Shown piece by piece: positions 8,985 through 18,794 of a DNA stretch of 64,000 nucleotides. The stretch is from NCBI GenBank assembly GCA_963729215.1, contig CAVSND010000030.1, forward strand, positions 186,001 to 250,000, read 5' to 3'. This stretch comes from CAVQJU01 sp963729215 (lineage in GTDB: Bacteria > Acidobacteriota > Vicinamibacteria > Vicinamibacterales > CAVVIG01). The number at the start of each line of letters is the position of its first letter. Position 1 is the first letter of the stretch. The notes beneath the pieces are model-generated. The model saw nothing but the letters and a program-made list of their open reading frames with translations. It was not told the origin of the DNA and made no database searches. The position numbers and the translations under genes were made by a program.

Positions 8985-9514
8985 TCAGAAGAGGACCCGG
9001 ACGGTCAGGGCGTCGATGTATTGTCCCGGCGCCGGCGACGGCGTCTGCCTTCCGGGAATCCGTCCATACGCCGGTACGATCACGGGCGTACCATTCGGCG
9101 GATTGTTCTCATAGTACACATCCGTGCCAATGCACCCTGGCCCCATATCGTTTGGCGAGTCGCGTCGAGGTAGATGTTGTAGTCAAGGAAATCCAAGCCG
9201 GTGCCCGCCGACATCCTGCGGGGGGAGAACTGGTTCGCCTGGCCAGTCGTCATTTCAATGCGAATTTTTTTCGCTTGGTTGTCGCACGTATAGATGACCT
9301 GGGCCACGGCGTCGAGGTTTGCGCTGGCCTCTGGATCGAAGTTGCCAAAGCTCAACGGCCGCGTTTCAATCGTGCAGCTTGCTCCCCCGGGGGCTCTTGC
9401 TGCCGGCGGGCCGGCCAACAACCCGCGCGGAAACTGCGCCTCGGCGCCCGACCGCGCGCCGACCAGCAGGACCGTTGCCATCATCGCGACGAACAGCAAT
9501 CGAAACGGCGTCAT
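8985..9514 (-). CDS. Spore-coat-U domain pilin, probable tip subunit (CsuE-like), frameshifted
   Basis: A signal peptide (MTPFRLLFVAMMATVLL...) leads into an SCPU domain: 'SCTIETRPLSFGNFDP', 'YTCDNQAKKIRIEM' and 'RRMSAGTGLDFLDYNIYLD'. After 'TIWGQG' near 9145 the frame must shift by one base to continue as CIGTDVYYENN, then 'VIVPAYGRIPGRQT' and the terminal donor-like strand 'YIDALTVRVLF', stopping at 8985. That C-terminus is diagnostic for the family, so the shift interrupts a real gene. The ATG overlaps the usher stop codon (ATGA). As the last gene of a chaperone-usher operon it is the likely tip subunit. Full length is about 176 residues, only one SCPU domain. Confidence 0.75.
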
Positions 9515-11921
9515 TGCGGCTCCTCCACGCACGTCACCACGCCGGCATCCGTCATTGACGGCGCCTTGTCCGGCATGTGAATCGTCGCCCGGCACGTGCG
9601 ACCGCTCCAACTGGCGACGCCCGGATGATCGCCGGGCGGCAGATTTTCGAAATAGAACTCGCCGTTGGCGTTCAGCGGCGAACTGAACTCGGTGGCGCCT
9701 GCGGTCACCAGCAGCGTGCCGTATGCCGGCGGCTTGCCGGCGACGTCGAGGCGGCCGGTCAATGCATGGATGACGTTGGCTTCGAAGACCACGACGGCTC
9801 CTCCTCGATACGGCACCGCGATGTCCTGCGATATCGCGCCCAGGTTCACGTCTACCGGAAGATCATCCTGCACGATCCCGATCGGGCTCGACAGGTACGA
9901 ACGCAGGTCGGGGACGAACAGCGATCCGCGCCTTCCCGTGCGTCCCTGCGGCTGATTGTTCGCGAGCACGCGCACGCCCGGTGAGTCCGGCACCTTCACG
10001 AGCGCAAACCCGTCGTCCACCGGCCGCGACAGCAACACTTCGCCGCCGATGGCGACGATGCTGCCGGCGAGGTTGAGGGTGGCGACCGTTTCGTCACCTT
10101 GCGCACCGTCGACGCGCACGCCGACGATGCCGCGCCGGCCTTGCGCTTCGAAGATTCCCGTCGTCCGGTACGGCTCCTGGGCGTCGGCGTCGATGCGGAA
10201 CCCGAAGCCTGGCCCCAGCGGCAACGATCGCTGGAGGTTGACGGACGTCAACGCCTCACCCTCCGCATCGACCGTCGTCACCGCGCTGGCGACGGTGCGC
10301 CAGCCGAGCGCAACGGTCAGCGAGGCAAAGCCCTCCCACGCGACTGGCGATCCCGCCCTGTCGGTGCGGGTCGCGTTCAACGACAACTGTGCGCGTGGCG
10401 CGACGTTCAGGGTGTAGCTCAGTCGCAACAGTTTATCGTGCTGGGTCGCGAGCGCATCCTGCAGGCTCCTTTTCACCGAGTCGGGGAGACGCCCGATGAT
10501 ATCCGGATCGATTTGTGAGATGCGCGCGGTGAGCGCCTCCGGACCGCCCAGCGTCCCGCCGACGGTGAGCGAACCCAACGGGCCAAGCGCAACGCCGACC
10601 GACGCGTCGGCGGTCACCTGCTTCTGGTCGGCCGGTGTCAGGAAAAGGTTCTGGAACTTCGGCCCGATCCACGTCGCGCGCATGTCGGCGCTGACCCAGG
10701 TCGAGAGGAAGGAGTAGACGCCGGTCGCGGCATAGCCCTGTACCCAGGATCCCCTGACGAGGCTTCGAGTTGCTGAACTATTGCTCGGCACGGCTGGCCA
10801 GTGCTTCGGCGCCAAACGTTCCCAGCCGCCAGAGCCTGGCGTTGAACCCGGCGCCGCCCATCGCGAGGTCTTTTGCGCCTTCGGCCTGGAAGCCGATCGT
10901 GAACCAATCGGTGAGGCCGATGTTGTGGACCGCCGTGCCCATCGCGCGCCCGTACTCGACCTTGGTGCCGTTCAACGTTCGTTCCAGCCCCGCGACATAC
11001 GAATAGTCCTGCTCGCCGCCTTTTCAACAACCGCGTCGAGAGGTAAAAGCCAAGGTTGATCGACTGCTCGCGGCCGAAGGCATCGCGAATGATCACCTGA
11101 GCGTTCCCGAGGCCGGTTTCGAGCGGCAGATCGTTCAGCGTGAATTGTCCGGGCGGCAACCGCACCGACGAGACGAGGCGGCCGTCGACGTACACGTCCG
11201 CCGTCGACGGCGTGCGCACGGCGCCCCTGATCTGCGGCGAAGGATAGATGGCGTAGTACGGATCGAGGTCCTGCTGCGTCGAGAGACTGAAACCGCCGAC
11301 CACGGGCGAACTGCCGAGCGTCGTCGATCGCCCGATCGTGTCGCCGAACACCCAGCGGCGCCGGCTGCGAACCTGATCAACCGTCAGGCCGGTCAATCCC
11401 CGCGTGACCGCGCCGGTGTCGTCGACGCTGGCGGCGGTCTGGAACAGCGCACCGAAGAGATGCGCGCCGAATTCGCCGTAACCGGCGGTCTTGTCGTTGG
11501 TCGACCAGTTCGCGGAATAGTTCAGGAAGACGGCGTTGTTCGAGCTGACCTTCCATCCGGGCGGGCGCGGGTTGGAGATCGCAAGCTCGGTCGCGCTCAA
11601 CAGCGCCGGATCCGCGGAGATGAGCAGGCGAATCTCCGCTTCGTCGAGGGTGAACGTGATTTGGGGCGCGAGCGAGGCGAGCGACACGCGCATGATGGTG
11701 TCCGGCGCGAACACTTGCCGCCGGCCGGCCGGCACCTTCAGCACGCCGGCGGCGACGAGGACCGCTGGATCGATCCACGGTCCGTCGGCGGTCAGCAGGA
11801 TCTCGACGTCGCCCTTCGGTTCGTCGTTGATCACGAGGGCCCAGATCGAGCGCTCCTGCGCGGAAGCCGGCGCGGCGACGAGCAGCGCCGCGGCGACAAT
11901 CGTCGCTAGGGAGCAGCGCAC
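9511..11921 (-). CDS. Outer-membrane fimbrial usher, archaic Csu type, two frameshifts
   Basis: The span encodes about 800 residues. It has a signal peptide (SLATIVAAALLVAAPASAQ), an N-terminal usher domain, the typical plug-region 'RGAVRTPSTADVYVDG' and 'FTLNDLPLETGLGNAQVIIRD', barrel strands, and C-terminal carboxypeptidase-like domains ending with 'GEFYFENLPPGDHP'. Frame continuity breaks twice: at a TTTT run at 11021-11024 and near 10775-10785. The product threads pilins through the outer membrane. The GTG at 11921 is preferred because the signal peptide begins there; it overlaps the chaperone gene by 16 bp. Without repair the gene would be non-functional. Confidence 0.8.
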
Positions 11922-12656
11922 GCAGCCGGCGACACCTGGCTTGCGCCCTTGAGCGACCTGTTGTGCCCGAACACTTCCACGTCGACCTTGGTCGTCGATC
12001 GGCATTCCGTGGCGGTCATCGGGACTTCAAAGATGCGCGTCGCGCCTGGCAGCACGTACCAACCAGGTCCATACTTCGTGAACGTGGAAGCAGCCGATGG
12101 ACCAGTGCCAGTGACTGAGAGTCTATCGACGCTGATGTGCAGGTTGCCGGTGTTGCGAACACGCGTCAGCACCTTGCCGTTCTCGACCGAGACGCCATCG
12201 ATCACTGCGGTCCGCAAAGGCTTCGCCGGCCGGACGAACACCGGGATGCCAATCTTGGTGCGCAGGGCCACCGCGTTGGCCGCCGGCGCCGACTGATCCG
12301 GGAGCTCCTCGACGAACAGGCGAAACGATTGTTCGACGTCACGGGCCGTGCCGGCGTTGATGCCGATACGGACGTTGCGCGACGCGCCGGCCGGCGAGCT
12401 CGACCAGCTTGGGAAAAAACGTCACGTCAGCCGACGGGTTCAGCGTCATCTGGCCGTGCTCGTCTTCGGACCAGCTGACGAGCGTGATTTCGAATCGCAG
12501 CGGCACCTTCCCGCGATTGCGCACCGTGACGAGCGCGCTGGTCGCCGACGCCGAGAGGTTGACTTCCGTCGGCGTGACGGTGAAGTTGGACGCGATCGCC
12601 GCATGGGGCGCAAGCAGCAGCGCCACGATGGCTACGGAGATGAGGTGAAGTCGCAC
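11906..12656 (-). CDS. Periplasmic pilus chaperone (PapD/CsuC-like), one frameshift
   Basis: A signal peptide ends near AIA-S (residue 23), followed by the first chaperone strand FTVTPTEVNLSASATSALVT and 'VRNRGKVPLRFEITL'. After 'FFPKLVEL' (near 12385-12400) a one-base shift is required. The second frame then gives RNVRIGI, FRLFVEELP and a C-terminal domain with 'GNLHISVDRLSV'. The RLFVEE-P motif is typical of FGL/archaic pilus chaperones, which donate a strand to pilin subunits. The gene starts 14 bp after the major pilin stop and overlaps the usher start, consistent with one operon. Confidence 0.78.
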
Positions 12657-12669
12657 AGTCCCCGTCCTA

Positions 12670-13173
12670 TTAGAAATTCACCGTCGCCACGACGGTATCG
12701 GTGTAGGCGCCGACCGCGGCGGTTTGGTTTTGAGGCACGCGTCCGTAGACGGTGAAGTTCTGCGGGTTCTGGTTCACCGCCGCAGGGACATCGAGGGCGT
12801 CGGCGGCGGTATTGCCCCAGACGATGGCGTGTGCGGCGTCCTTGTAGAGTTCGTACGTCAGATACTCGGTCGCGGTCCCGGCCATCCGGCGCGTGGTGCC
12901 CTGGGCGTTGCCGCCGGCGTTCAAGCCCACCTTGGCTGGCGCCCCCTTTGTGCAGGTGACAATGACGGTGCCGGTGCCATCGAGCGGCGCCGTGGCGTTG
13001 GCGGTCACCGAGTCGTAGGCGCCGAAGGCCACCGGCGCGGTTGCAATGGTGCAGTTCTTCGAGACGGTGGCGCTGACCGAGAGGCTCGCCGTTGCGCTCT
13101 GGCCGCTGAGCCTGCTTTCCGCCGCGACCGAGACGACGGCGAAACTGGCGAGAACGATCACAATCCGACGCAT
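12670..13173 (-). CDS. Major Csu-type pilin, spore coat protein U domain
   Basis: This intact 167-residue protein starts at an ATG preceded by GGAGG with 6-bp spacing. It has a signal peptide (MRRIVIVLASFAVVSVAA) and a full SCPU domain: 'SKNCTIATAPVAFGAYDS', 'VTCTKGAPAKVGLNAGGN', RRMAGTATEYLTYELYKDAA, 'TVYGRVPQNQ' and a final strand 'YTDTVVATVNF'. Two cysteines can form the conserved disulfide. It is the first gene of the pilin-chaperone-usher-tip operon and the only member without a frameshift. By analogy with CsuA/B it would be the polymerising shaft subunit. Confidence 0.85.
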   Translation of the reverse strand: MRRIVIVLASFAVVSVAAESRLSGQSATASLSVSATVSKNCTIATAPVAFGAYDSVTANATAPLDGTGTVIVTCTKGAPAKVGLNAGGNAQGTTRRMAGTATEYLTYELYKDAAHAIVWGNTAADALDVPAAVNQNPQNFTVYGRVPQNQTAAVGAYTDTVVATVNF

Positions 13174-13262
13174 ACGAACCTCCGAGTGTCCCCGGCCGGC
13201 CTGCGGGCGGGTGTTGGCTGAGAGCGCGCTACTCGAAGTCGGGCTACTGCAAGACAGTTGAC

Positions 13263-13276
13263 AGGCGCCGGCGCCT
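13263..13276. promoter_or_regulatory. Perfect 14-bp palindrome upstream of the pilus operon
   Basis: AGGCGCCGGCGCCT is a perfect palindrome 90 bp upstream of the major pilin start and in the gap shared with the carbonic anhydrase 3' end. It could be an operator or a small hairpin. No convincing -35/-10 pair was found beside it. Confidence 0.25.
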
Positions 13277-13390
13277 ATTTCCGGCCATTTTTTGAACGAA
13301 ATCGCCGGGACGCACCCCGCCGCCTCCCAAATTTCGGAGGCAGCCACGATCCGCCCCCGGGTCGGCCTGGTCCCCCTTCCACGATGACGT

Positions 13391-14164
13391 CTACTTCGAC
13401 GCGAGCAGTTCGCGTCCATTGAGCGGCTGGATCGGGCGCGCGTCGCTCGGATACAGCTTGCCAAAGGTATCGGCCTGACTCTGCGAAATCCGTTGGGGTG
13501 TCTTCAGCACGAACCAGGTGACGCCCTCCGTACACGGCGGGGTCGTCAGCGATCCGGAGAACGTGTAATACCCGCGGTCCTCCGGCAGCAATCCGGTGGC
13601 ATCGACCGACAGATCGTCGAGCCTTTGTTCCGGCCCCTCGTGAGTGGCCAGGTGCTGCCAGAGACTGGCGATGACGGGGTTCGCCGCTCCGGCGTCAAGC
13701 AGGACGGCGACGACGGCGAGCGCCCCATCGGGTGACGCGTGCACGAGATGCGCGACCATCGCGAAGCGCTTGCCGTTGATTCGCTCCTCGCTCGGGTGAT
13801 GGAAGTGAAACTGCGTCAACTGATACCGCTTGCCACCAACGGTGATGAAGCTGCCGGGCGCGTAGTTGACCTGAATGGTGTGGCCGTTGTTGACGATGTG
13901 GAGCGGCGTGCGCTGATAGGCGAACTGGATCGGCGGCACATCCGCCGGCTTCGCGGCCCGGATGTCGATCGGGGATTGATGATGGCCCTGCTGGCACGCA
14001 CTGAAATCTTTGTCGAGTTCAGCCCAATGATTCGGGCCGCTGCTGCCGGCGTAGCTCCAATGAGGCCCGGCGTGCTCTTGTGCGGCCGGGGCGCCAACGA
14101 CCAGCGCAAGCGCTGCGAGCACTCCGCAAACGACCGTGAACCGTCGAAGGCTTGAGTTCATCAT
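13391..14164 (-). CDS. Secreted alpha-class carbonic anhydrase
   Basis: The 257-residue protein has a signal peptide (cleaved near APAAQ, residue 29) and the complete alpha-carbonic-anhydrase pattern: 'QSPIDIR', zinc ligands His120 and His122 in 'LTQFHFHHPSEE', His139 in 'MVAHLVH', and 'SLTTPPCTEGVTWFVL' carrying the Thr and Cys conserved near the active site. It interconverts CO2 and bicarbonate in the periplasm. The ATG at 14164 overlaps the stop of the upstream asparagine-synthetase-like gene (ATGA); a second ATG follows immediately. The close coupling suggests cotranscription, though no functional link is obvious. Confidence 0.9.
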   Translation of the reverse strand: MMNSSLRRFTVVCGVLAALALVVGAPAAQEHAGPHWSYAGSSGPNHWAELDKDFSACQQGHHQSPIDIRAAKPADVPPIQFAYQRTPLHIVNNGHTIQVNYAPGSFITVGGKRYQLTQFHFHHPSEERINGKRFAMVAHLVHASPDGALAVVAVLLDAGAANPVIASLWQHLATHEGPEQRLDDLSVDATGLLPEDRGYYTFSGSLTTPPCTEGVTWFVLKTPQRISQSQADTFGKLYPSDARPIQPLNGRELLASK

Positions 14165-16017
14165 GTGTCATGCTCCTCTGACCAGGGTGTTAGTGATGCT
14201 GAAGCCCGACTGGCGGCCAGCGTCGCCGGCAGATCCCGGTGGTACTGCTCGTACACATACAGCGCCCCGACAATCTGAGCCGGTGCCGCGGCGCTAGTCT
14301 TCCACTGTTCTGTCAGAGCGGTCACGGGTTCGCGGCCCAGAATGTCGCAGCACAGGCTTCCGCGTCGTAGAATCGTACCGACGATGCGATCGACTGTCGA
14401 CGGCAGCCGCCAGACACGATCATCGTCGAAATACGACCGGACGCGGGGCAGCGGACGAAGGACCGGCGGCAGCGCATCCGAGACCCGCCGGCGGCCATAC
14501 CGGACCGCCCGCGCCAACTGCACACGCCACGGCGGTGTCAGCACCGGAACGCCGGTCTTGTGGTTCGGAATCGACGCAAAGCATCGCGGATAGGTCGAGC
14601 GCAGCCAGCGCTCGTGCAGGCGATCGGTCACGCGCACCTGTACCGGCAATCCCTGGCAGAAATCGAAGAAGGCGTAGTCAAGAAACGGTTTTCGCACGCG
14701 CAGCCATGGCCGCCACGCCGTGGTCCAGCGATTGGTGGATTGCGGCAGTTTGTGATCGAACAGAACAAATCTGGCGGGAGCGCCGTCCAGCGCCTGCATC
14801 AGTTCGCCGACGCGCGCGACGGCAGCCTCGTAAGGCAGGCCAATGGCGGTGCCATAGAAAGGACACGCCCCCATGACTTCGTCCGCTGTCGTGACCTTGG
14901 CAAAGGTCGGACCGCTCACTGCGTCGCCGACATAGCCCGACGGTGTACGTTGAAATTCGCGCGTTGAACCTCGAGCGCCTCCAGATGCATCAGGTCGCCG
15001 AGCTGCATCAACCCGTCGGTGGGCTGAATGAAGGCGCTGCGGCGGTCGAGCCAGTCCGGGTCGTGGCCTCGGTCCAGCTTCATAGAACTGCCAGTGTGCG
15101 CCGACAACGCGTGCGGCGCGCTCCGCATAACGCGCATCGTCACACCCCGGCACGCCGTACGTGATTGCCGTCCACTGCGCCGGCGGCACCTCGGCGAGAA
15201 TCGCCCGGCTATCGAGGCCGCCGCTGAGCGTCTGGCCGAATCGACCGGGCCCTGTGAGGCGCCGCGCGATTGCGGCGCGCCACAACCGCGCCGCCTCCGC
15301 TACGGCGTCGTCGATGTGACGGACCGGCACGGCCGCAAGGTCATTCCAGGTCCAGTAACGGCGCCACCCGCACTGGCGCTCCTGAATCGACATGACGCTC
15401 GCGCCGGGAACCATGCGCACGCCGGCCACGTTGGTTCGGTCACCCAGGCGATACCCGCCGAACGTCATACGCCTCGCGCAACGCGTCAGCGTCGGGTTCT
15501 GCGCCGATGCCCGGCGCCATCAAAACGCCGCGAACGCCGCCGGCGAATGCCACGCCCTGGACCGACTCGGCGACGTAGAGCGGCAGTCCGCCGAACCGAT
15601 CGTTGACGAACGATGATGGTTCTCGCCTGGTCGTCCCAGATCGCGATGTGATACTCGCCGTCGAGATCGCGAATTGCGTCCGGGCCCCGCCGCAGCCACT
15701 GCTGCAACAACCGGGAACGAAACGCGGGTGTGCGCGCGCCGTCTTTGAGCGCCGACGCCAGTTCCGCGTCGCCGGCGTGAAACACCTCGCCAGCCATCCA
15801 CAAACGATGCCGACGGTCGCCGCTGACCCCCGGACTCAGATCTTCCGGCTCCGCCCCGAGCGGCGCAGGCTGCGATCACGCCGACGCCGAGGCCTGGCAG
15901 TTCGGTCATGGCGCGTTGCTGTCCGTCGTGGGCCATCAGTGCCGCCGCCATGGCCTTTATCGTTGGACGGGCATCGGCGCCGGCATCACGCGCCACCCAG
16001 CCGAACAGCATGCTCAC
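14161..16017 (-). pseudogene. Asparagine-synthetase-like amide ligase broken by about five frameshifts
   Basis: Joining three frames gives a protein of about 615 residues. The N-terminal Ntn domain begins MSMLFGWVARD (GTG at 16017) and lacks the Cys2 nucleophile of glutamine-dependent enzymes; it continues through 'IRDLDGEYHIAIWDD' and 'VNDRFGGLPLYVAE'. The synthetase domain has the PP-loop 'TLSGGLDSRAIL' and 'GYVGDAVSG'. Shifts are needed near 15867, 15622, 15470, 15085 and 14945. Absence of Cys2 resembles lasso-peptide cyclases and other ammonia- or amine-using relatives, but no B1/B2 proteins are nearby. It may be a real pseudogene or a poorly sequenced gene. It overlaps a 36-codon ORF upstream by 4 bp and the carbonic anhydrase downstream. 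Confidence 0.65.
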
Positions 16018-16124
16018 GACGGAGCCGCACCTGACACTTCGGCCGGTGGCTCGAAAAACAGCCGCCGTTCGAATTCAGCGGTCGTGAAGTCGTGACGGGG
16101 CACAGCGACGCTCAAGTTCACCAT
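16014..16124 (-). CDS. 36-residue micro-ORF directly upstream of the ligase gene
   Basis: The ATG at 16124 opens a 36-residue frame (MVNLSVAVPRHDF...) whose stop overlaps the GTG of the asparagine-synthetase-like gene by 4 bp (GTGA). Its start overlaps the stop of another micro-ORF by 7 bp. Such tight packing suggests translation coupling. No similarity is recognised. It could encode a small peptide substrate, or be the frameshifted end of another gene. Confidence 0.3.
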   Translation of the reverse strand: MVNLSVAVPRHDFTTAEFERRLFFEPPAEVSGAAPS

Positions 16125-16243
16125 GTGTCGTGCTCATTGGCTGGGGATACTGGTGACGCGGAAGCCCGCGCCCGAGCCCGCGTCTCGCGCAGATCCTTGG
16201 CGACGGTCACCTGTTCGACGTTGACATCGATGCCGGCCGCCAT
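16118..16243 (-). CDS. 41-residue micro-ORF with similarity to the ligase C-terminal tail
   Basis: The frame starts MAAGIDVNVEQVTVAKDLRE and ends ASASPVSPANEHDTW. About 85 bp at its 3' end aligns with the 3' end of the ligase gene (tail RASASLTPWSEEHDT), including the GAGCA(T/C)GACACATG junction with the next start codon. This indicates a duplicated gene end: either a remnant of a second ligase copy or a small repeated module. A TACACT -10-like element lies at 16270-16275. Translation is unproven. Confidence 0.3.
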   Translation of the reverse strand: MAAGIDVNVEQVTVAKDLRETRARARASASPVSPANEHDTW

Positions 16244-16356
16244 CGGGCCGGGCGTCGCGATACCGGGCCAGTGTAGCCGATCCCGAGCGCCGCCTGGGCG
16301 CGACGTGGCGAAGCATGACGCTATCCGGAAGTATGAGTTTACAGCCAGCTCAACCA

Positions 16357-17682
16357 ATGACATCGTGTGGGCATGTTTCGGCTACCAGATGTGCCGTCGC
16401 ACTGATTGCGGTCACAGCCGGCCTGTTGCTTGCGGGACGGCCATCGTCGCGCAAACACCGGTGCTGAACGTGCCGCCGGCGGCAGAAGCGTCCCCAGCCT
16501 TCAACCCGGAGCGCGCGACAGACGCCTACCTGGCGCTCGTGCCGCCAGAACAACGTGCGCAAATCCGACGCCTACTTCGAGGGCAGCAATTGGCTGCAGC
16601 TCTGGAGCTCGCTCTACACCGTCTTAATACTCGGGCTGTTACTCGCGTTCGGCTGGTCCTCCCGCATGCGAGACCTCGCCCGGCGCATCACGAGCCGACG
16701 TCCGCTGCAGACCCTGATCTACTGGGTGCTGTTCGTCCTCTATGTCAGCGTCGTCAGCTTTCCGCTGACCGTCTACAGCGGCTTCTATCGCGAACATCAG
16801 TACGGGCTGGCGACGCAGACATTCTGGCCCTGGCTGAACGAGCAACTGATCGGTCTCGGCGTCTTGCTCGTCCTGGGCGGCCTCGGAATGATCATGCTGT
16901 ACGCGGTCCTTCGGCGCGTCGGCCGCGCCTGGTGGCTCTGGGCGACGGCGGTCGTCGTGGTGTTCCAGGTGTTTGGCGCGATGATCGCGCCCGTCTTCAT
17001 CGCCCCCCTCTTCAACAGCTATACGCCGCTCGCCGATTCACGCGTGCGCGAACCGATTCTCCGGATGGCGCGTGCCAACGGGATCGCCGTCGATGCGGTC
17101 TACGTGGTTGATCAATCGCGCCAGACGACGAGAGTCAGCGCGAACGTGAGCGGACTGCTGGGCACGACCCGCATCAGCCTGAACGACAATCTGCTGCGGC
17201 GCGCATCTCTGGAAGAAATCGAAATGGTGATGGGCCATGAGATGGGCCACTACGTGTTGAACCACGTCATCACGAACCTGGTCGAGGTATCGGTGCTGAT
17301 GGCCATGGGGCTGGCCCTGAGCGCGCGGGCATTCGACTGGTTCAGACAGCGGCGGCCGCGGTGGGGAATCGAATCGAGCGCCGATATCGCCGGCCTTCCC
17401 CTCCTCGTCGCGCTGCTGACCCTCTACTTCCTGATCGTGACACCGCTCACGAACACCATCACCCGCACGAGCGAGTACGAGGCCGATCTCTTCGGCCTCA
17501 ACGTCTCCCGCCAGCCGGACGGACTTGCGAATGTGACCCTCAAGCTCGGTGAATACCGCAAACTCTCCCCGGGCCCGATCGAGGAATTCATGTTCTTCGA
17601 TCATCCGAGTGGCCGGACCCGCATCGTCACGGCGATGCGCTGGAAGGGAGAGACTCTCGAGGCCGGCCGTTCGACGCACTGA
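16357..17682 (+). CDS. Ste24-like M48 zinc metalloprotease, membrane-bound, two frameshifts
   Basis: The product spans about 440 residues. A start at 16357 (MTSCGHVSATRCAVALIAV...) supplies a signal/first membrane segment. One shift near 16436 leads into AIVAQTPVLNVPPAAEA and another near 16560 into the long frame YFEGSNWLQLWSSLYTVLIL. Several membrane helices follow, then the zinc motif HEMGH in 'MVMGHEMGHYVLNHV' and the downstream Glu ligand in 'SEYEADLFGLN'. Length, topology and 'LATQTFWPWLNEQL' fit the CAAX-prenyl-protease-1 (Ste24/HtpX-related) branch. It is divergent from the ligase cluster. The role is likely membrane-protein quality control; the substrate is unknown. Confidence 0.8.
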
Positions 17683-17817
17683 TCACAATCGAAAAGCCAC
17701 GCTCGGCTTGCACGGCATTGCACGCGATCGCCGTCAACGTCCACGTCGCTCCCGCGTCGCGATGCTAACATGGAGATCCCCGGCGAACTCGATCGCGCGC
17801 GCCCTCTTGCGATCTGT

Positions 17818-18417
17818 ATGAAACGATTCATCGCGTGCCTGGCGGCCGTCGTCATTCAAACGGCGTGCCTCGACGTCGAAAACTTCGGCGCGTACTGGGA
17901 CAAGGGATTCGTGGATCCGGCACTCGAGGGATCGTGGAAGAAGATCGGGCTGCGCGGCCAGAAGATCAACGACACGCCAGGTCCGGACATATGGCGATTC
18001 ACGAAGGACGGCACGAGCTACAGCCTGCAGGGCATCAACCCGATCGATCCATCGTCGCCCGCCGATAAGATCGCGCAGGCGCAAGCCGACAACGACACGC
18101 GCGTCCCGGTGCGATCGCTGCGAGTCGGCGACTATCTGCTGCTGATGCAGTTCGCACCTGACCCGAGCGGACAGGGGTGGATGGAGCGTTACGAAGTGAA
18201 GGGGGACACGCTCCGAGAATACTGGATTGAGAACGGCACGGCCGTGGACTACGTGCTGGATCGGCGCCCGACGCCGCGGAACATCACGAAGAACACGGGC
18301 GAGGGCCGCCGCCTCGTCATCCACACGTTCGACGACGAGGTCTTCCAGGTCCTGGGAGAGTTGGGCAACAAGAGCCGCTACTGGCGCCTCACCTGCGAGT
18401 ACAAGAAAATCCGGTAG
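17818..18417 (+). CDS. Putative lipoprotein of unknown function
   Basis: From the ATG at 17818 the product is 199 residues with a short hydrophobic N-terminus (MKRFIACLAAVVIQTAC) that could be a weak lipobox; an earlier in-frame ATG at 17770 would bury it. The rest is soluble, with DIWRFTKDGTSYSLQGINPI and 'SRYWRLTCEYKKI', a beta-rich pattern. No family is recognised. It follows the protease by 136 bp on the same strand. Confidence 0.6.
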   Translation: MKRFIACLAAVVIQTACLDVENFGAYWDKGFVDPALEGSWKKIGLRGQKINDTPGPDIWRFTKDGTSYSLQGINPIDPSSPADKIAQAQADNDTRVPVRSLRVGDYLLLMQFAPDPSGQGWMERYEVKGDTLREYWIENGTAVDYVLDRRPTPRNITKNTGEGRRLVIHTFDDEVFQVLGELGNKSRYWRLTCEYKKIR

Positions 18418-18526
18418 GCGACCGAGACTCTCGCGACCCTTCACCCGATCCTCGACAACGAAGCCTCGGGCCAGGCCCTTAGCCCGTCCCCGAGCGATTC
18501 AGACCGCGTGCACCACGAGTACCGAT

Positions 18527-18733
18527 CTACGTGGTGGTCCGGCGGACGTTCGTCGCCCGAGGCCCTTTCGCGCCGCCGTCGCCAAGATCGAACTCGACGC
18601 CGTCGCCCTCGCGCAACATCTCGATGCCCTCGCCGTAAATGGCGCTGGAATGAAAGAACACCTCTTTGCCGGAGGCGTCTCGGATAAAGCCGAACCCTTT
18701 GTCTGCTCGTAGTGTCTTGATGGTTCCCGTCAT
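18527..18733 (-). CDS. Cold-shock domain protein
   Basis: The 68-residue protein is one cold-shock OB fold with RNP1 'KGFGFIRD' and RNP2 'EVFFHSSAI', both intact. It would bind single-stranded RNA/DNA as a chaperone. The SD AGGAG lies about 12 bp before the ATG. The leader carries two strong hairpins (18761-18781 and 18795-18819), suggesting post-transcriptional control as known for cspA-type genes. No neighbouring gene forms an operon with it. Confidence 0.93.
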   Translation of the reverse strand: MTGTIKTLRADKGFGFIRDASGKEVFFHSSAIYGEGIEMLREGDGVEFDLGDGGAKGPRATNVRRTTT

Positions 18734-18760
18734 GTTTTGAACTCGCTCCTGAGGAAAGTC

Positions 18761-18781
18761 TCACGCCGATATTCGGCGTGA
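18761..18781 (-). promoter_or_regulatory. Leader hairpin 1 of the cold-shock gene
   Basis: The inverted repeat TCACGCCGA-TAT-TCGGCGTGA has a perfect 9-bp stem and 3-nt loop. It lies 28-48 nt upstream of the csp start codon, just before the SD region, so it would fold in the mRNA leader. Confidence 0.5.
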
Positions 18782-18794
18782 CCTGAAAGACGAA

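Noticed and set aside
15028..15606. Plus-strand frame opposite the broken ligase
   Set aside because: Arg-rich with no motif; the minus strand carries synthetase motifs once frameshifts are corrected.
16014..16243. Lasso-peptide precursor
   Set aside because: Neither micro-ORF shows a typical leader/core boundary with a ring-forming Gly and Asp/Glu at 7-9, and B1/B2 proteins are absent, so the specific label was not applied.
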